A stretch of 64,000 nucleotides of DNA, from positions 39,690-103,689 of the forward strand of contig JAYKXP010000154.1 of the NCBI GenBank assembly GCA_037176845.1, given 5' to 3'. The position numbers and the translations under genes were made by a program. Source of the DNA: Paramarasmius palmivorus (Eukaryota > Basidiomycota > Agaricomycetes > Agaricales > Marasmiaceae). Positions 1 to 11,122 of this stretch are shown here, piece by piece. How positions within the stretch are numbered: the first letter of the stretch is position 1; each line of letters begins with the position of its first letter. The notes under the pieces were generated by a model that saw only the letters and a list, made by a program, of their open reading frames with translations, was not told the origin of the DNA and ran no database searches.

Positions 1-941
1 TTAGTGATACTGATTACATTGCCTAATATTTCCTCCAGCTACTATGCCCCCCAGATTTTCGAGTCAATTGGTTACACGGGAACCAAGAACTCGTTGCTCG
101 CATCTGGAATCTACGGCGTTGTCAAGGTCGTCTTCACCGCATTGTTCATCTTCTTCGGTGTCGAGTCGCTTGGTCGTAAGCTTTCCTTCATCATTTCCGC
201 CTTTGGAATGGGGTCTCTCTTCTTCATTATTGGTGCCATCCTGAAGACGCACCCTCCTCCAAAACTCGTGGATCCCAACAATCCTCCTTCGCCTCCTCCC
301 GCGAGTCAGGCTATGGCTGCAATGATGTACATCTATGTATGCTTCTACAGCATGGGCTGGGGTAAGTTGATAACCTTACGTACGGGTATCTCAGTCTCAT
401 GATTACATCACAGGTCCTCTTCCGTGGGTTTATGTTTCCGATATCTTCCCTACCCGCACTAGGCACTATGGTCTCGCTCTTGCCAGTTCTTCACAGTGGC
501 TCTTCAGTATGTGGAAGCATTGAAGTTAAGCAAATAATTGCTAAGCGTGTCTATAGATTTCGTTGTTTCAAAGGTTACTCCCGAGTTAGTCACACACCTG
601 GGCTACAAGATCTTCTTTATGTTCGCCGCGATCAATATCGGTGGTATGGGAACCTTTTCCCTGTGAGTTTTCATGGTCAAAGCCAAGTCTAGGATGTTCG
701 AGCTCATTTTTATTCTTCTAGCCTTATCCCCGAAACAAAAGGTCGCAGTCTCGAGGATATGGACGTCATCTTCGGTGCCATTTCACAAGCAGAGAGAAAT
801 GCCGCTATCGCACGGGCGCAAAAAGGTGTGCTGATCGTTATTTTGTCGTATCCTCATCGCTCATCGCTCGAAAACGCTCTAGAACTTGACCAAGAGGTCA
901 ACGATGTACGGTCCGACTCACGGAGCGACCAGAAGGTGTAA
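1..941 (+). CDS. MFS sugar/quinate-type transporter, 3' part (5' end outside window)
   Basis: This is the C-terminal half of a major facilitator superfamily sugar transporter that would sit in a cell membrane. Exons are about 39-361, 414-506, 557-662 and 722-941, probably with a further intron at 826-882. The first 38 bases look like the end of an intron: branch CTGAT at 10-14 and AG at 37-38. The exon then starts with the last base of a split Asn codon, giving N-YYAPQIF, the family's helix-7 signature. Later hallmarks are WVYVSDIFPTRTR and PETKGRSLEDMDVIFG just after the last helices, which is the classic sugar-porter C-terminal motif. If intron 826-882 is spliced the tail is charged (AQKELDQEVNDV); if retained it is oddly hydrophobic, so splicing is favoured. 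The substrate cannot be read from this part. Confidence 0.88.
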
Positions 942-2695
942 ACTCGTTGTTTACTATCTGGGGCATTATCATCTTTACCGAGTAACGAGTTTCACGATCC
1001 GTCAGTGTACTTTCATAGGTTATGGAGCACTGTGTACATTTATACTTAGTTCACCAACGTCTATTTTCATCCTGAAGCTATCCACTACCGCTGTCACCGA
1101 GCGTCCGTTTGCTTGAATCAAAATAAGCTATCAAGATGCACGTTCCTTGTTCCTGGCCCACGTGTCCGAAGCTCCGAAGCATACGGAATTCCTCTCACCA
1201 TGACCCACAGGCCACAAAGATTACAATCAAAAGGCCCGAAGAGCCGAACGCCAAAGAGAGACAGGGTCGGATTTATCAATTTGACGCTCACATGCCACGA
1301 GGCTCCCGACTCCAGTTGAACTCCAGCACGTATCCAAGCAACACCATCCGCTTACTCGCTCGTATGAGGAGTTGCACCGGATCTTCGCTGCATTTTGCGG
1401 AAGCCGTGTCCAATTTATTTCTGTAATTCGACAAGCACTACTAACTGTTCAGCACCATAGATGGGAAAGAGAATCACAGCCAGACGGCGATCCTTCAATG
1501 TTTCGCTCAGCATTTGACTAGGCGTGTTTTGAAGCCCAGATGTCAGTTTGTTACTCCTTCATTATCGCAGGCGCGGTTGACCGTAAAGCTGTGGAGGAAT
1601 CCGCGTACGGAAAGGATCCAATCTGTGTACGCTGAAAATCCAAGTGATATTCACGACTCACGAGTGGAGTCACGCCGAGAAATGGTCGGTCCCTGAAACG
1701 GAACAAGGTGGTACTACCGAGCGCGACTTTTGCCGCCCTGTGTGCTATCCCTTCCATACGATAGCCAAAAGCTTTCAGCACCACTAAGCACTGGGCTGTG
1801 GAGAGATCAGGTATGAGGGTTTTACACTCTCACGAGCAGTCAGCTGCCTCAAGGTGCAGTCCAAGCAGCCTTTACTAAATTAACTCGGGGTTTATTGCCC
1901 AGGAACTCGAATGCCGCCATTTTCCATCCGTGAGGTGTGATTTCGTGAGATCTGGAGGTGAATATCAATTTGGAGCCTGATAAGGTTGATCTATCGATAA
2001 GCCTAGACACAAATGTGTCTAATGATTAATCTTTGTCTTGACTTGGATTCGCCGTCGTCAGCTGGTCCTAGAGATCTCCCATGAGATACTGACGTAGTAA
2101 TGTTTCCGATCCTTTTGAGAAATATTGTTCAATGGTCGGCCATCCCAAACACCTTCGTTGCTCAATACTCAACTGCTAAGTTCTACTATCCGAGCATGCG
2201 TTCAGGGTTTTCGCTATGTTTTCAGTCGTTTCAACTATTGCTACCCCTAGCATATGGAGCAATCTCCATTCTGCTTTTTTTAATCGATGGACTCCATGGA
2301 TACTGCGATGAGCTCAAGAGTCCCATCCTTTTGGGCCACGTTTAACCGTGACGGAGTTCAACGCCCGCCGCGCCATATCGTGAGCGGAACACTTGTCACT
2401 TAGTTAATTTCCTCGGTGTCTTTATTGCTGGACTCCCAAGACCAATGTGCAAACACAAATGTGTCATCATTCATCGCATGGAATAACGGTCCACTCCGTA
2501 AGAGCTGAGTATGCAGAGATATTCGGTAGGCCTAGAGAGAATGCCCAGATTCTGCATAGTATCACCTTTCATCGGCACGGCGGTGTTCCCTATTCTAGCG
2601 GTCGGTTGATATTTTGAATTCATGTCTACAATTCACTCGCGTATTTCCAGAAGAGTTCATAAAATTACTAGGCAAGTCGATAAAAACGCATAGCG
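942..2695. other. Intergenic, no gene supported
   Basis: Only short, shadow-like ORFs occur here. A perfect 8-bp inverted repeat with a 2-bp spacer lies at 2004-2021 (TAGACACA/TGTGTCTA), and its core ACACAAATGTGT recurs at 2453-2464. No tRNA fold or conserved protein motif was recognised. Confidence 0.5.
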
Positions 2696-3448
2696 ATGTC
2701 CGCTAATCATTATCTCCAAACGCCCTCTGCAGGTAAAATGTCTGAACCGAGTCTTTCAGATGGTAACCTTGGACCTGTAATTAACACCCTTGCTGCATTG
2801 GTCAAGGATTGGTTGCAAGGACTAGTCGACTCCTTGCACATGTATCGCCGCCTGGTCGGTGCTCCCCCTCCACATCCCAACTATCCTCTTCCTGCCGATT
2901 TTCCATTTGGCAGTCTCTCGCAAGTATTTCACTGGGTACAGATTTTCGACGATGCCAACCAGGCCAATCGGAGCTTTCGCGTGAGGATGTCTCTCTTCGA
3001 GGGACGTCCAGAACGTTGGGAGCCACTCCTGTGGTCGGTTCATAGTGGTAAGTCGTCTCCGAACCTATTGGTAATATAGAGCTAAAATATACGTCAGGGA
3101 ATGTTGTTCTAGGGTCGGTAGAGCTGGATCCGTCGCCTATATGCCGACCAATCTGTCGTGTCCATCGACCCGATCTTCATTCTGGAGAGCCTCATTCATG
3201 CTGTCACCTACCACCGCAAGATCATCGTATCGAGCAGGATTGTTCTGCTAGCACCAACGACACCCGCGGCTGCCTCGTCTGGGTATATTTGGACCGAGAT
3301 ATTTGAAATTCGTCGTTCCGACAATAACGAGCTCATTAAAGAACTGGCTCGAAGGAGCACTTCCTCGCAACCAAGGTTTTGTCCCACTTGTCGTATTTGG
3401 TTGCCCCAAGCGGGTCCAAATTATTGCCTGCAACATTTGCCCTCCTAA
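2696..3448 (+). CDS. Hypothetical protein, two weak exons
   Basis: I do not recognise this protein. An ATG at 2696 opens 117 codons up to a good donor (G|GTAAGT at 3047/3048). The sequence is a plausible globular stretch (VINTLAALVKDWLQGLVDSL, then FHWVQIFDDANQANRSFRVR). A second coding-like stretch at about 3122-3448 contains SIDPIFILESLIHAVTYHRK and ends at a TAA. The two visible acceptors (AG at 3096-3097 and 3111-3112) join in a different frame that stops near 3300, so the exons cannot be linked cleanly. This may be a small gene with a mis-seen intron, a broken gene, or two unrelated open stretches. Confidence 0.3.
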
Positions 3449-3656
3449 ATGTGCGTGTCTTCCATAGCATATAGAAGAAGACTAACTGATGTGTGGTCAT
3501 AGTCATTAAACTCTCCCGGAAAAGTTTGCAAGTGTTATGATCTCCGTAAAGAAATACAAAAGAAATATCTATTCAAAACGTTGACGATTTATGTACCATA
3601 ATTTAATGAGTCTCGAAGCGAATTTCATGTATTTATTTCCATTACAAATTGTCATA

Positions 3657-5149
3657 TCATCCCGCGAAGTCGATTATAGAGTCGGAATAATCTTCCACTC
3701 GAATGTTGAGCTCCCCTTGAGCCGTTCCATATCTGTATCCGTGTGTGATAAACTTGCCTTCAGGGATCTCCCAAGAAAAGTACTCCAAATTGTCTAGAAC
3801 CGTCTTGGTCATGGGATATAGCCCCCGTTCAAGTCCCTTTCGCAGCCACGTCCCGGATGGTGCGTCAAATGTCAGAATGTGTGCCGATATTGGACCAGGA
3901 ACCCAGGAATCTATTGTAAGCCGCGTCCATCTCGTCCATCTTGCGCCAACTGCAACGAAGATTAAGTAAAAAAAATTCACACACTAGAAATGTAAGTACT
4001 TGCAAGGTATCTGACATATCTCTAACTTCGGAAACAGCTGACCCAAGGAACACACTGTATCATATTCCTCTTGGCTGAAAGGGCGTCCGTGGTAATGGCT
4101 AGACATGGCTCCCTTTTTCACATAGGATTCGAATACACGCATGCTCGGAAATCGCTTCAAAGCTCTGATAATCTGGTTGCATTCTATGTCCAAGCAAATC
4201 ATCAAAAAGGCCAATTCCAGCGAACAAGGCACTCACGGCGCTGATCGAGTGAACTACCCAAGAATGCGCGTTACTGGCAATGGAGAGCCGCTCTAAGCTC
4301 TCCATCATAGGGGAGACGTTCTCCATCAACTCAAAATCGCCGATAACCGTTGCTGCTGCATCGAGATGGAGGTTTTCACAATCCTTCTCGATCAAGGCAG
4401 TGACCGTGCAGCGTTATGAGTAGCTTCAATCCTCGGCGACCACATCACGTTGATTTCAGCCACATTGGGAATGGCGGAGGCCGCTAGAAACGTAGCGACA
4501 ATTTCTGCGGATAGATCGAGTTTCCGAAGAAATGGAAGATCGAATGTAGGTAAACGATATGATTCGGTTCCCGGAACCAACAAGTGAAGTCCAAGCTCGA
4601 CTAGACCAAGCTGGTGTCGAGCAATAAAATCAACAACATTATCGTCGATAGGTAAGTTGAGCACGAGATTGGCGAGTCGAGGAATAGTGCATTGACGTAG
4701 CATTGTACCGAAGTCGGTACAAAGCGCGGCAGTATCCAGGCTCCATACCACAGGAGCTATCCCAAGCTCGTAGAGGTTGCTCGTTCGACTAAGGACTTTT
4801 GGTAATAGCTCTAGGCACTCAGTGACCGCAGCCCCGCATGGAGGAATAGGAGTGCTGATCACGTAACTAATTAGTATGCAATGGTACAAACCAAAAGCGG
4901 GACAACGTACTGATGTATCGGATGGAAGCATACAACACTTTTCGCGGCAATTTCATTGGTCTGTAGTGTTCTCAAACACTTGATCGCGGAAGGGAATGTA
5001 GAGAAGCTCAAGTTCCGATAGAGATGTGGAGTTGCCACCGCATTGAATGATTTGGAAACAGTGCAGGTATTGTACAGCGCGGGTATTGAGGTAAGAATGC
5101 AGATCCTATCCCAGATTTCAAATGGTACGGCGATTGGCGCAGTTGACAT
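3657..5149 (-). pseudogene. F-box/LRR-like protein gene with one reading-frame break
   Basis: The N-terminus (IAVPFEIWDRICILTSIPAL, then a SKSFNAVATPHLYRNL-type stretch) is a fungal F-box, the Skp1-binding end of an SCF ubiquitin-ligase adaptor. Leucine-rich, repeat-like text follows. Exon 1 is 4911-5149 and exon 2 is about 4237-4866 (intron GTACGT...TTAG). A 64-nt intron at 4173-4236 resolves one apparent shift. Exon 3 is 4000-4172 and exon 4 about 3657-3939. One break remains near 4396-4410: the frame ending IEATHNAA must jump by one base to continue as IEKDCENLHLDAAA. Skipping this by an intron would delete sequence that looks coding. The last intron needs either an AAG acceptor at 3940 or a GC donor near 4003. 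It is a recent pseudogene or carries a one-base assembly error. Confidence 0.6.
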
Positions 5150-5734
5150 GATGCTTTAGGGTATGTATGCTATGGTAGTTTGGTAAGGTCAATAGTGGAA
5201 AATATCTCTTGTCCATAGGCCGAACGCACCTCAGTGTAAAGGATGGAGTACTTACGGAGCCGATGGAAGTCGATGGTCAAGATAAGAAAATTATGGCATC
5301 CGTCATTGTTACACGCGGCACTTGCCGATATTTCTAGAGAACGTGACCTGCTATGCAGGTGTTCACTCCCTGCGAGAGTGTGTCCAAGTTCCATTTTGTG
5401 TGCTCCCGTAACATCGTTGCGATGAATGTAGCGATGTGCAAGACCATCGCCATATACAATGGCGAGAAAGCGCGAGAAGAAATTTCCATATTGACGTCGA
5501 TGACGCTACAGTGACGGCAAATATTGATGTCAGTGTCACGTGAGCACAAGGCCTTTTCACCTCGATTCTTTCGAACCATATCTCATCTACAGTTTCCCGT
5601 CCAACGGAAAAGTTCAGGATTGACTTCTCGTCCCTCCTTGCTTCTGCAAGACTTGGTACTGCGAGATACAAAAAGATTTATTTCTGGGTAACATCAATTT
5701 TGCCGTCACTGTACATACAGTATCGTCACGGGAC
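5150..5734. other. Intergenic between divergent F-box and SRA genes
   Basis: The 585 bp lie between the F-box start (minus) and the SRA start (plus) and would hold both promoters. No convincing ORF or motif was recognised. Confidence 0.4.
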
Positions 5735-6650
5735 ATGACCTCCTGCAAACCGTCCTCAGCGATGGCGATCACATCACATCCAAGGTAAAAAGTTCTTAGA
5801 TTTGTTGTAATCCTCGATATAACGAGTCTTTTCTTTCAACGTAGCAAACGCGAATATCAATATGGAGCCCTAGCTCATTGCCCTGTGGGAACACATTTCA
5901 ACACTCGTGAAGAGATGACCGCTGCCATGGTTCATGGACCAACAACTGCCGGAATTCATGGAAGTAATAAATGGGGCGCATAATCTGTCGTTTTGTGAGC
6001 TTAATCTTTCATAGAAAACAAGTTAGGGAGCTAAAGATATATGCAGGTCTGGTGGATACGAAGATGACATAGATGAAGGAATAGAATTGTCAGTGGATTG
6101 TAGTCATTCAAGGTCTTTAGAAATTCGACTCATTATATTAAACTTGAACAGCACTTATACTGGCGAAGGTCCGCGTGTCACTTCGTCATAGCATGCTTGC
6201 GTATCAAACTTCCTTACAGGCGGACGAAAGAATGGACAGCAGGTTGAACACCAGAGATGGGAGAACAATTCTAATCGTAGTCTCAAAGTACGTGTCAGAT
6301 ATCCCTTATAACCGCCTTTCTTTGAAACGTATTTCAATGTCAGAGGTCGGCAGAAGGTATGTGTCGCCCTGTGCGCGTCTTTCGAGGGTATGTTCCAGGT
6401 TCGCCATACGCGCCTGAGTCAGGGTACGCTTCTCTTTTGGGATTGTGCGTGCACCCAGCTAATAGTTTCAGGTATCGGTACGACGGGCTTTATCAAGACA
6501 TCAAGGTGGTTCTGGCCTGCTCAGATGTGTCTTATTGGGCTAACTTGAAAAGGTATGGACAGAGACTGGAAAATCTGGGTTCAAAATGTGCAGGGCACGA
6601 TTTAGGGTACGTCTTCTTAACTGTTTATCCCTAGGGTATATTTAATCCAA
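5735..6650 (+). pseudogene. SRA (YDG) domain protein gene with a premature stop
   Basis: The SRA domain binds modified cytosine (UHRF1 type). Exons rebuilt by splice signals and phase are 5735-5784, 5845-5994, 6047-6088, 6152-6174, 6220-6287, 6344-6423, 6472-6505 and 6553-6606. Domain hallmarks in order are HCPVGTHFNTREEM, TAGIHGSNKWGA, SGGYEDDIDEG (base-pocket loop), TYTGEG, RPVRVFRGYVPGSPYAPESG, YRYDGLY and ETGKSGFKMC. Every junction keeps phase, but codon TAA at 5981-5983 falls exactly where the family has Tyr in GAYSxVL, so a single base change truncates the protein. The last exon, equivalent to the RLPGQ tail of its paralogues, could not be placed with confidence. It is a young pseudogene or a sequencing error. 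Exon 7 is 34 nt, as in the three paralogues on the minus strand. Confidence 0.82.
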
Positions 6651-7300
6651 ACAAAAGAGCTCCACCCGACACGCTTGTCTGGCGATCGCCCGGGCAAGCA
6701 GCCACCGTACATAGACGTCACAAGGCTATCGAGAATGTCCAGCAAAGCCTCGATGGCCCGGTCGGTAGGTAGCTCAAGATAAAGATTCGATTTAGTCCAT
6801 TGACAATCGATCATTGCTTTGGGAAGCGCTGGCCGGGTGGATGCAACAACGCGCAGAGTCAGCTGTAATCAAACCCGATTCCGACCCTGAATAACGAATT
6901 TATTGCTATTGCTATTAACGCATTGCCGCCTACATCAGAATCTGTCCCTGAGCCAATCAAACGCGATCCGACATGCACTCTTCCAGATGGAATGGACGCA
7001 AACGCCCAAGCAAGAGGAAGATCGAAGTTGCAGGGAATGAAAAGGATTTCTAAGACTCGATGAATGCAGGTTACAGGAAAGATCTCTGTATGTAGTATGT
7101 ATCTGAAAATTTTCGGTCATCTGTCATTCATGCTACGCGAATCGCGAATCGGGATCGGCGCTTCCCTGATTCAGTCGCGCTGCAAGATAGCACGTGTCAA
7201 AGTGTTACTTGTGTGACATCTGCTTCTTTCACAGTGACTACGACCATCAAATTCCCCCAGCGTTCTGAAGAGGCAACCTCAAAGGTTCTTCAAAAGCGAC
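6651..7300. other. Intergenic, no gene seen
   Basis: A possible degraded 3' exon of the SRA gene (DRPGKQPP at about 6684-6710) is the only coding-like trace. Otherwise this is the upstream region of the Tra2-like gene. Confidence 0.35.
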
Positions 7301-8396
7301 ATGGATTCTGGTATGTTTTCGACTATCGACTTCATCAATGTATTCGACCTTTCCAACCATTCAACCTGCCACCACTTGATGCAACTTTGTCCAACTAAAA
7401 AGTTGTCGTGTTCTTGTTCGGATGCAACTTCATCCCTTTTTTTCAATCTCACCATTTCGGCACCATGTATCTGAACATCAACTGTTTCTGCACCCCTCAT
7501 TTCCACAGTTGCGATATCGATTCCTACATCGGAGATCTCTATACCAGGAGTGAATGACAAAGCGTTGACGCGGAGAAAGACCAGCAGAAGTCGTAGTCCG
7601 ATTGGAAGAGGTCGAGATGTCGATTGCGGTGACAGACGGTGCGTACTTCTTTCCATAACGCATCTCGCTGCATTGACTAGGAGCCTATAGTATCGACAGC
7701 AGTCGTAATTCTGGAAAGAACTTGCACGTCAAAGGGCTCAGTCGTCGGGTTGACAACAGAGATTTAGAAGAAGCGTTTGCCAAGATTGGAAGGGTACGAG
7801 TGTAACTCACCTGTCAGCACAACGTTTTTCACATGGTTCTAGGTCCAAAAAGCTCAAGTGATGTTTGACCCTCACACTCGTGATTCTCGTGGATTCGGAT
7901 TCGTGACCATGGAGTCTCCAGAGGAAGCTGAAGCAGCGATTACTGCTTTGAATGCCACTGAGTTGTTTGGGAAGGTCATCACGGTCGAGAAGGTCCATTC
8001 ATGACATCATACCACTTTCATCTCTGATACATCTCCAGGCACGGCGTAGTCGCGCCAGGACACCTACCCCCGGACAGTATTGTGGACCTCCAAGGAAAAA
8101 CGAATTGCGTACGTCATACTTCCCATGCATCTTGTTCAGAACCACTCATGGATACTTGTTGATCAGGTGACCGCCCTTACGATCCCCGTCCGTACGATAG
8201 TCGTTATGCTAGCGACTGGGACCGGGATGGCTATCGGGGGGCCAGAAGTTGGCGCGAAGAGGAAGATAGAAGGCGAAGTCGTGATCGAGACCGCGATTAC
8301 TATCGAGGCCGAGACTACGATTATCGAAGGGATAGAGATGGTCGTGATCGCGACCACAGTCGCGATTCATATAATTACCGAGAGCGGAGGTACTAG
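7301..8396 (+). CDS. Tra2-like SR-type RNA-binding protein (one RRM)
   Basis: This is a probable splicing regulator of the transformer-2 type, acting in the nucleus. Exons are 7301-7310, 7548-7638, 7691-7793, 7843-7992, 8039-8108 and 8167-8396; they sum to 654 nt (217 aa) with all phases consistent. An Arg/Ser-containing head (KTSRSRSPIGRGR) precedes one RRM at about residues 40-120. RNP2 is LHVKGL and RNP1 is SRGFGFVTM, followed by ITALNATELFGKVITVEK. The linker ARRSRARTPTPGQYCGPP is typical of Tra2-like proteins. The C-terminal tail is rich in RD, RY and SR dipeptides and ends YNYRERRY. The 10-nt first exon followed by a 237-nt intron is the least certain part; a hidden exon there is possible. 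Confidence 0.9.
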
Positions 8397-8922
8397 AGCA
8401 TAATCGTCGCTCATCTTGATACCCCACGCCTTTCTTGACATTTTCTTGTTGACTTGTTGAACTACAGGCATTTATACCTTGTACAGATCAAAGCTAATGT
8501 ATCGCACACTCAGTTAACTCTGCAAAATACCGCATTCACCTGCAATTATGCCTAAGTTTCCCATCCCCAGTCAGTATGTACGGATGGCCGTTCCGCTAAC
8601 GCACCACGGTATTTGATGGGTTGGGCTTCGGTGCACCATGCATTCTACGCCACTGACTTTTGCAGTATAGTTTATCAATATCTGGTTTCCGTCTTGAAAC
8701 AATGAACACTCGCAACAGTCGTTCAACATCAAGGTAAGACATTATGGTATAAATTTCTAACTGATTTGATTCTTCTTTCCTTACCATTGATATCAACACT
8801 TCAGTGCGCTCGACAGGCCGCTGACTCGGGGCGGTGGAATAACTCAAAGTTGTTACATTCACTCTCAGGTTTCTCGTCAGGCTATGGAACCCGAATGACA
8901 TATATTCACGGATTCGAGGATA
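8397..8922. other. Intergenic
   Basis: This is the 3' flank of the Tra2-like gene up to the TA preceding the MITE. No gene, RNA or repeat was recognised. Confidence 0.4.
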
Positions 8923-9405
8923 CTAGAGAGTATTCGTGAGCGTATATACGGAATTTTTCCCGTACAAAACATGCTCCACTTTGTATATCCGGAGAATTTT
9001 TCAGTCCACAAGCTGTAGAAATTGTAGAACATTTGTCGTATATACAACTTACAAGCATCTTTGTACGATGTTTTAGCTCCGTTACGTACCTTGTCCTCCA
9101 TGCAGTTTTCTCGGTGCGATTCCCTTCCTCTCTCAACTTGCCTAAGTTGCCTTACCTCACACTCCCACCAATGATTTTTTGGGCGAAGCCTGAGGCCTAG
9201 GGTACGGAGGTTGAAGAGGACAATGAGTGAGGATGACGCACGTTGCACCTGGCATGCCTTACGCAACGTCTTTTCTTGGGTCAGGTACATAGCGCGTCGT
9301 AAAATTTACAGGAAATATGAAGCCCCACTTTGGGAAATTTGCGTGAAGAACTAAGTCAGATTTGTATGTACGGAAACTGTATATACGCCCACGAATACTC
9401 TCTAC
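8923..9405. mobile_element. MITE with 27-bp terminal inverted repeats and TA target duplication
   Basis: The left end 8923-8949 and the reverse complement of 9379-9405 match at 25 of 27 positions. Their shared core is TAGAGAGTATTCGTG, then GCGTATATAC. Both ends are flanked by TA (8921-8922 and 9406-9407). A 483-bp non-coding element with TA duplication fits a miniature element mobilised by a Tc1/mariner-type transposase. Open frames inside it, including a 137-codon one on the minus strand, show no transposase motif. No second copy was noticed in the window. Confidence 0.8.
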
Positions 9406-9668
9406 TACAGGCTCCACTTTAACCATCATATCCATCAGTACGACATGGCATTGATTTGAAACATGTATCTGTTCATCATGATCAACGACTGCCGGGAATC
9501 TGACTCACGCGCTGCAAGAACTATAAAGCCTCATTCCGTTCGACGCCTTTTCCGTGAGCTCAATAAGATATCCACAAGTTCAAGATATTCGAGGTTGTGA
9601 GTCTTCCAGTCATTCACTTTTTGTTTTTCGTATTTCTGACTAAACAAATTTTCGCGACAAAACATCAG

Positions 9669-10310
9669 ATGAATTACTTCGAGTTCATACCAGTCGGTCT
9701 CCTTGCTCTATTCTGTTTCTGCCTTGTTGCCATGGTTGCTATTGGATATTGTATTCGGCGATCGGGGAGTAATTCTATTCAAGGACTACTTAAGCTTCCC
9801 CGATGTACGTCTCACAGTCTACTTCCCTTCGTGAATTATACAATCAGTGACTGAACAAAAAGCTTAGTAGGCACGACCAGTTCGACCTCTCACTCACAAC
9901 TCCTTCTTTCACGATCTTCGTATGATTCGCTATCGACCAAAAGTCAGGATCGACTCAGAATTTCACCGCCCTCTTCACCCAAACCGCATCATCCATTGTC
10001 CACACCTGCATCCAGTGAATTGTCGGTGTCGGCATTGGCATCGCTGTCATTTTACTCACAGTATTTCGCCATTCCGCCAGGATCACAGCGCCCGACACAG
10101 TCAGTAATCAGTAGCACAAGTACTACAACCAACGGCAACGCTCGGCCATTATCAACGCGGCCCTCATCGGCCTCAAGTTACACAGTCACAACGCTACCCG
10201 AATATCAGTCTCGGGCCTCATCGCGAACAGCTTCTACGCGTCCGCCCCCGAGATACTGGGAAGCACGCCCACTACCTCCACCACCATCAGCCTGGAGCAT
10301 GAATCGGTAG
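9669..10310 (+). CDS. Small single-TM protein with LPxY/PPxY tail (paralogue A)
   Basis: Exons 9669-9804 and 9868-10310 give about 192 aa. A short N-terminus is followed by a strong membrane segment (residues about 5-28, VGLLALFCFCLVAMVAIGY) and a basic stop-transfer. The rest is a long Ser/Thr/Pro-rich cytoplasmic tail ending VTTLPEYQSRASS...PPPRYWEARPLPPPPSAW. LPEY and PPRY match the LPxY/PPxY motifs bound by WW domains of Rsp5/Nedd4 ubiquitin ligases (known motif; the role here is inference). An upstream 5'UTR intron appears to end right before the ATG (CATCAG|ATG). It shares its tail with the gene at 11123-11944, so the two are tandem paralogues. Confidence 0.65.
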
Positions 10311-11122
10311 GAAGAAAGCTCGGTCTGATGAACCCGTGTCATATGTACATATTCCGACAGAAATCGAAATTGATGTATACTCACCCATGCTGTGTACCAT
10401 AGGTAAGAACCCGCGAAAGATTTGGTCCACATGGTCTCCCGAGGTCTAATTTAGGATCATTACGGTGATGTCACATTCCTTCCGTACTCAAGTATTCCTC
10501 TAATGCAAAGTTTGGGCAATCGGGGACCTGGATGCTTTCTGGATGCTGTCTGTGCCTTGTTCAGTCAAGCTTTAGTAAACCATGCAATGGGCATACAGAA
10601 GGCTCGCTGTATGCACTTAATGCTCCGAGATTGATAGGGGAATCGGAAGAAGCAGATATTAGATGGCATCTGCCATATCAACTAATACGTCTTAAGTTTG
10701 TCCACCTTCGGAACGTGGGTAGTAGCTTTATGGTCTAGACTTTGAATTTCCGACATTTGTTAAATTCATGTCCACGTTTGTATACTACTAAGCTTGCCGT
10801 TCCTCTGGTAAATACACTATATTCTCTGTAATTATTCTTCTCTCAGTCTCAGTCTCCAACAAAGAAGGTGGATAGGCAGTGTTCAGTTTGACTTTTATCG
10901 ACCAATAGGAAGCTTCAATCAGGGATGTATGATCTCTACCGCAATGAGAGTTCTTTACGCACTGTTCAACGTTCATCAGTGGCGTCACTGCTGCCGCCGC
11001 CTCCCGGCCGCCGCCCGAGAGCCGCGGAAGAAGCGTCTCCTGAGACCACGAAGATTCTTGACCATTAACATCCACACTGGGAACATCTAACAGCTGCCCG
11101 GGCAGTGTATTCGACAGCGGAA
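10311..11122. other. Intergenic
   Basis: This stretch separates tandem paralogues A and B. Short ORFs on both strands show no recognisable motif. A GC-rich patch lies at about 10985-11040. Confidence 0.4.

Noticed and set aside
3999..4004. GC donor TT|GCAAGT for the last intron of the 3.6-5.1 kb F-box gene
   Set aside because: The bases before it fit poorly, and the overlapping GT donor with an AAG acceptor at 3940 restores the same frame, so it was not counted among the GC-AG introns.
8877..9290. 137-codon minus-strand ORF
   Set aside because: It lies almost wholly inside the MITE, has no transposase motif, and is best seen as chance.
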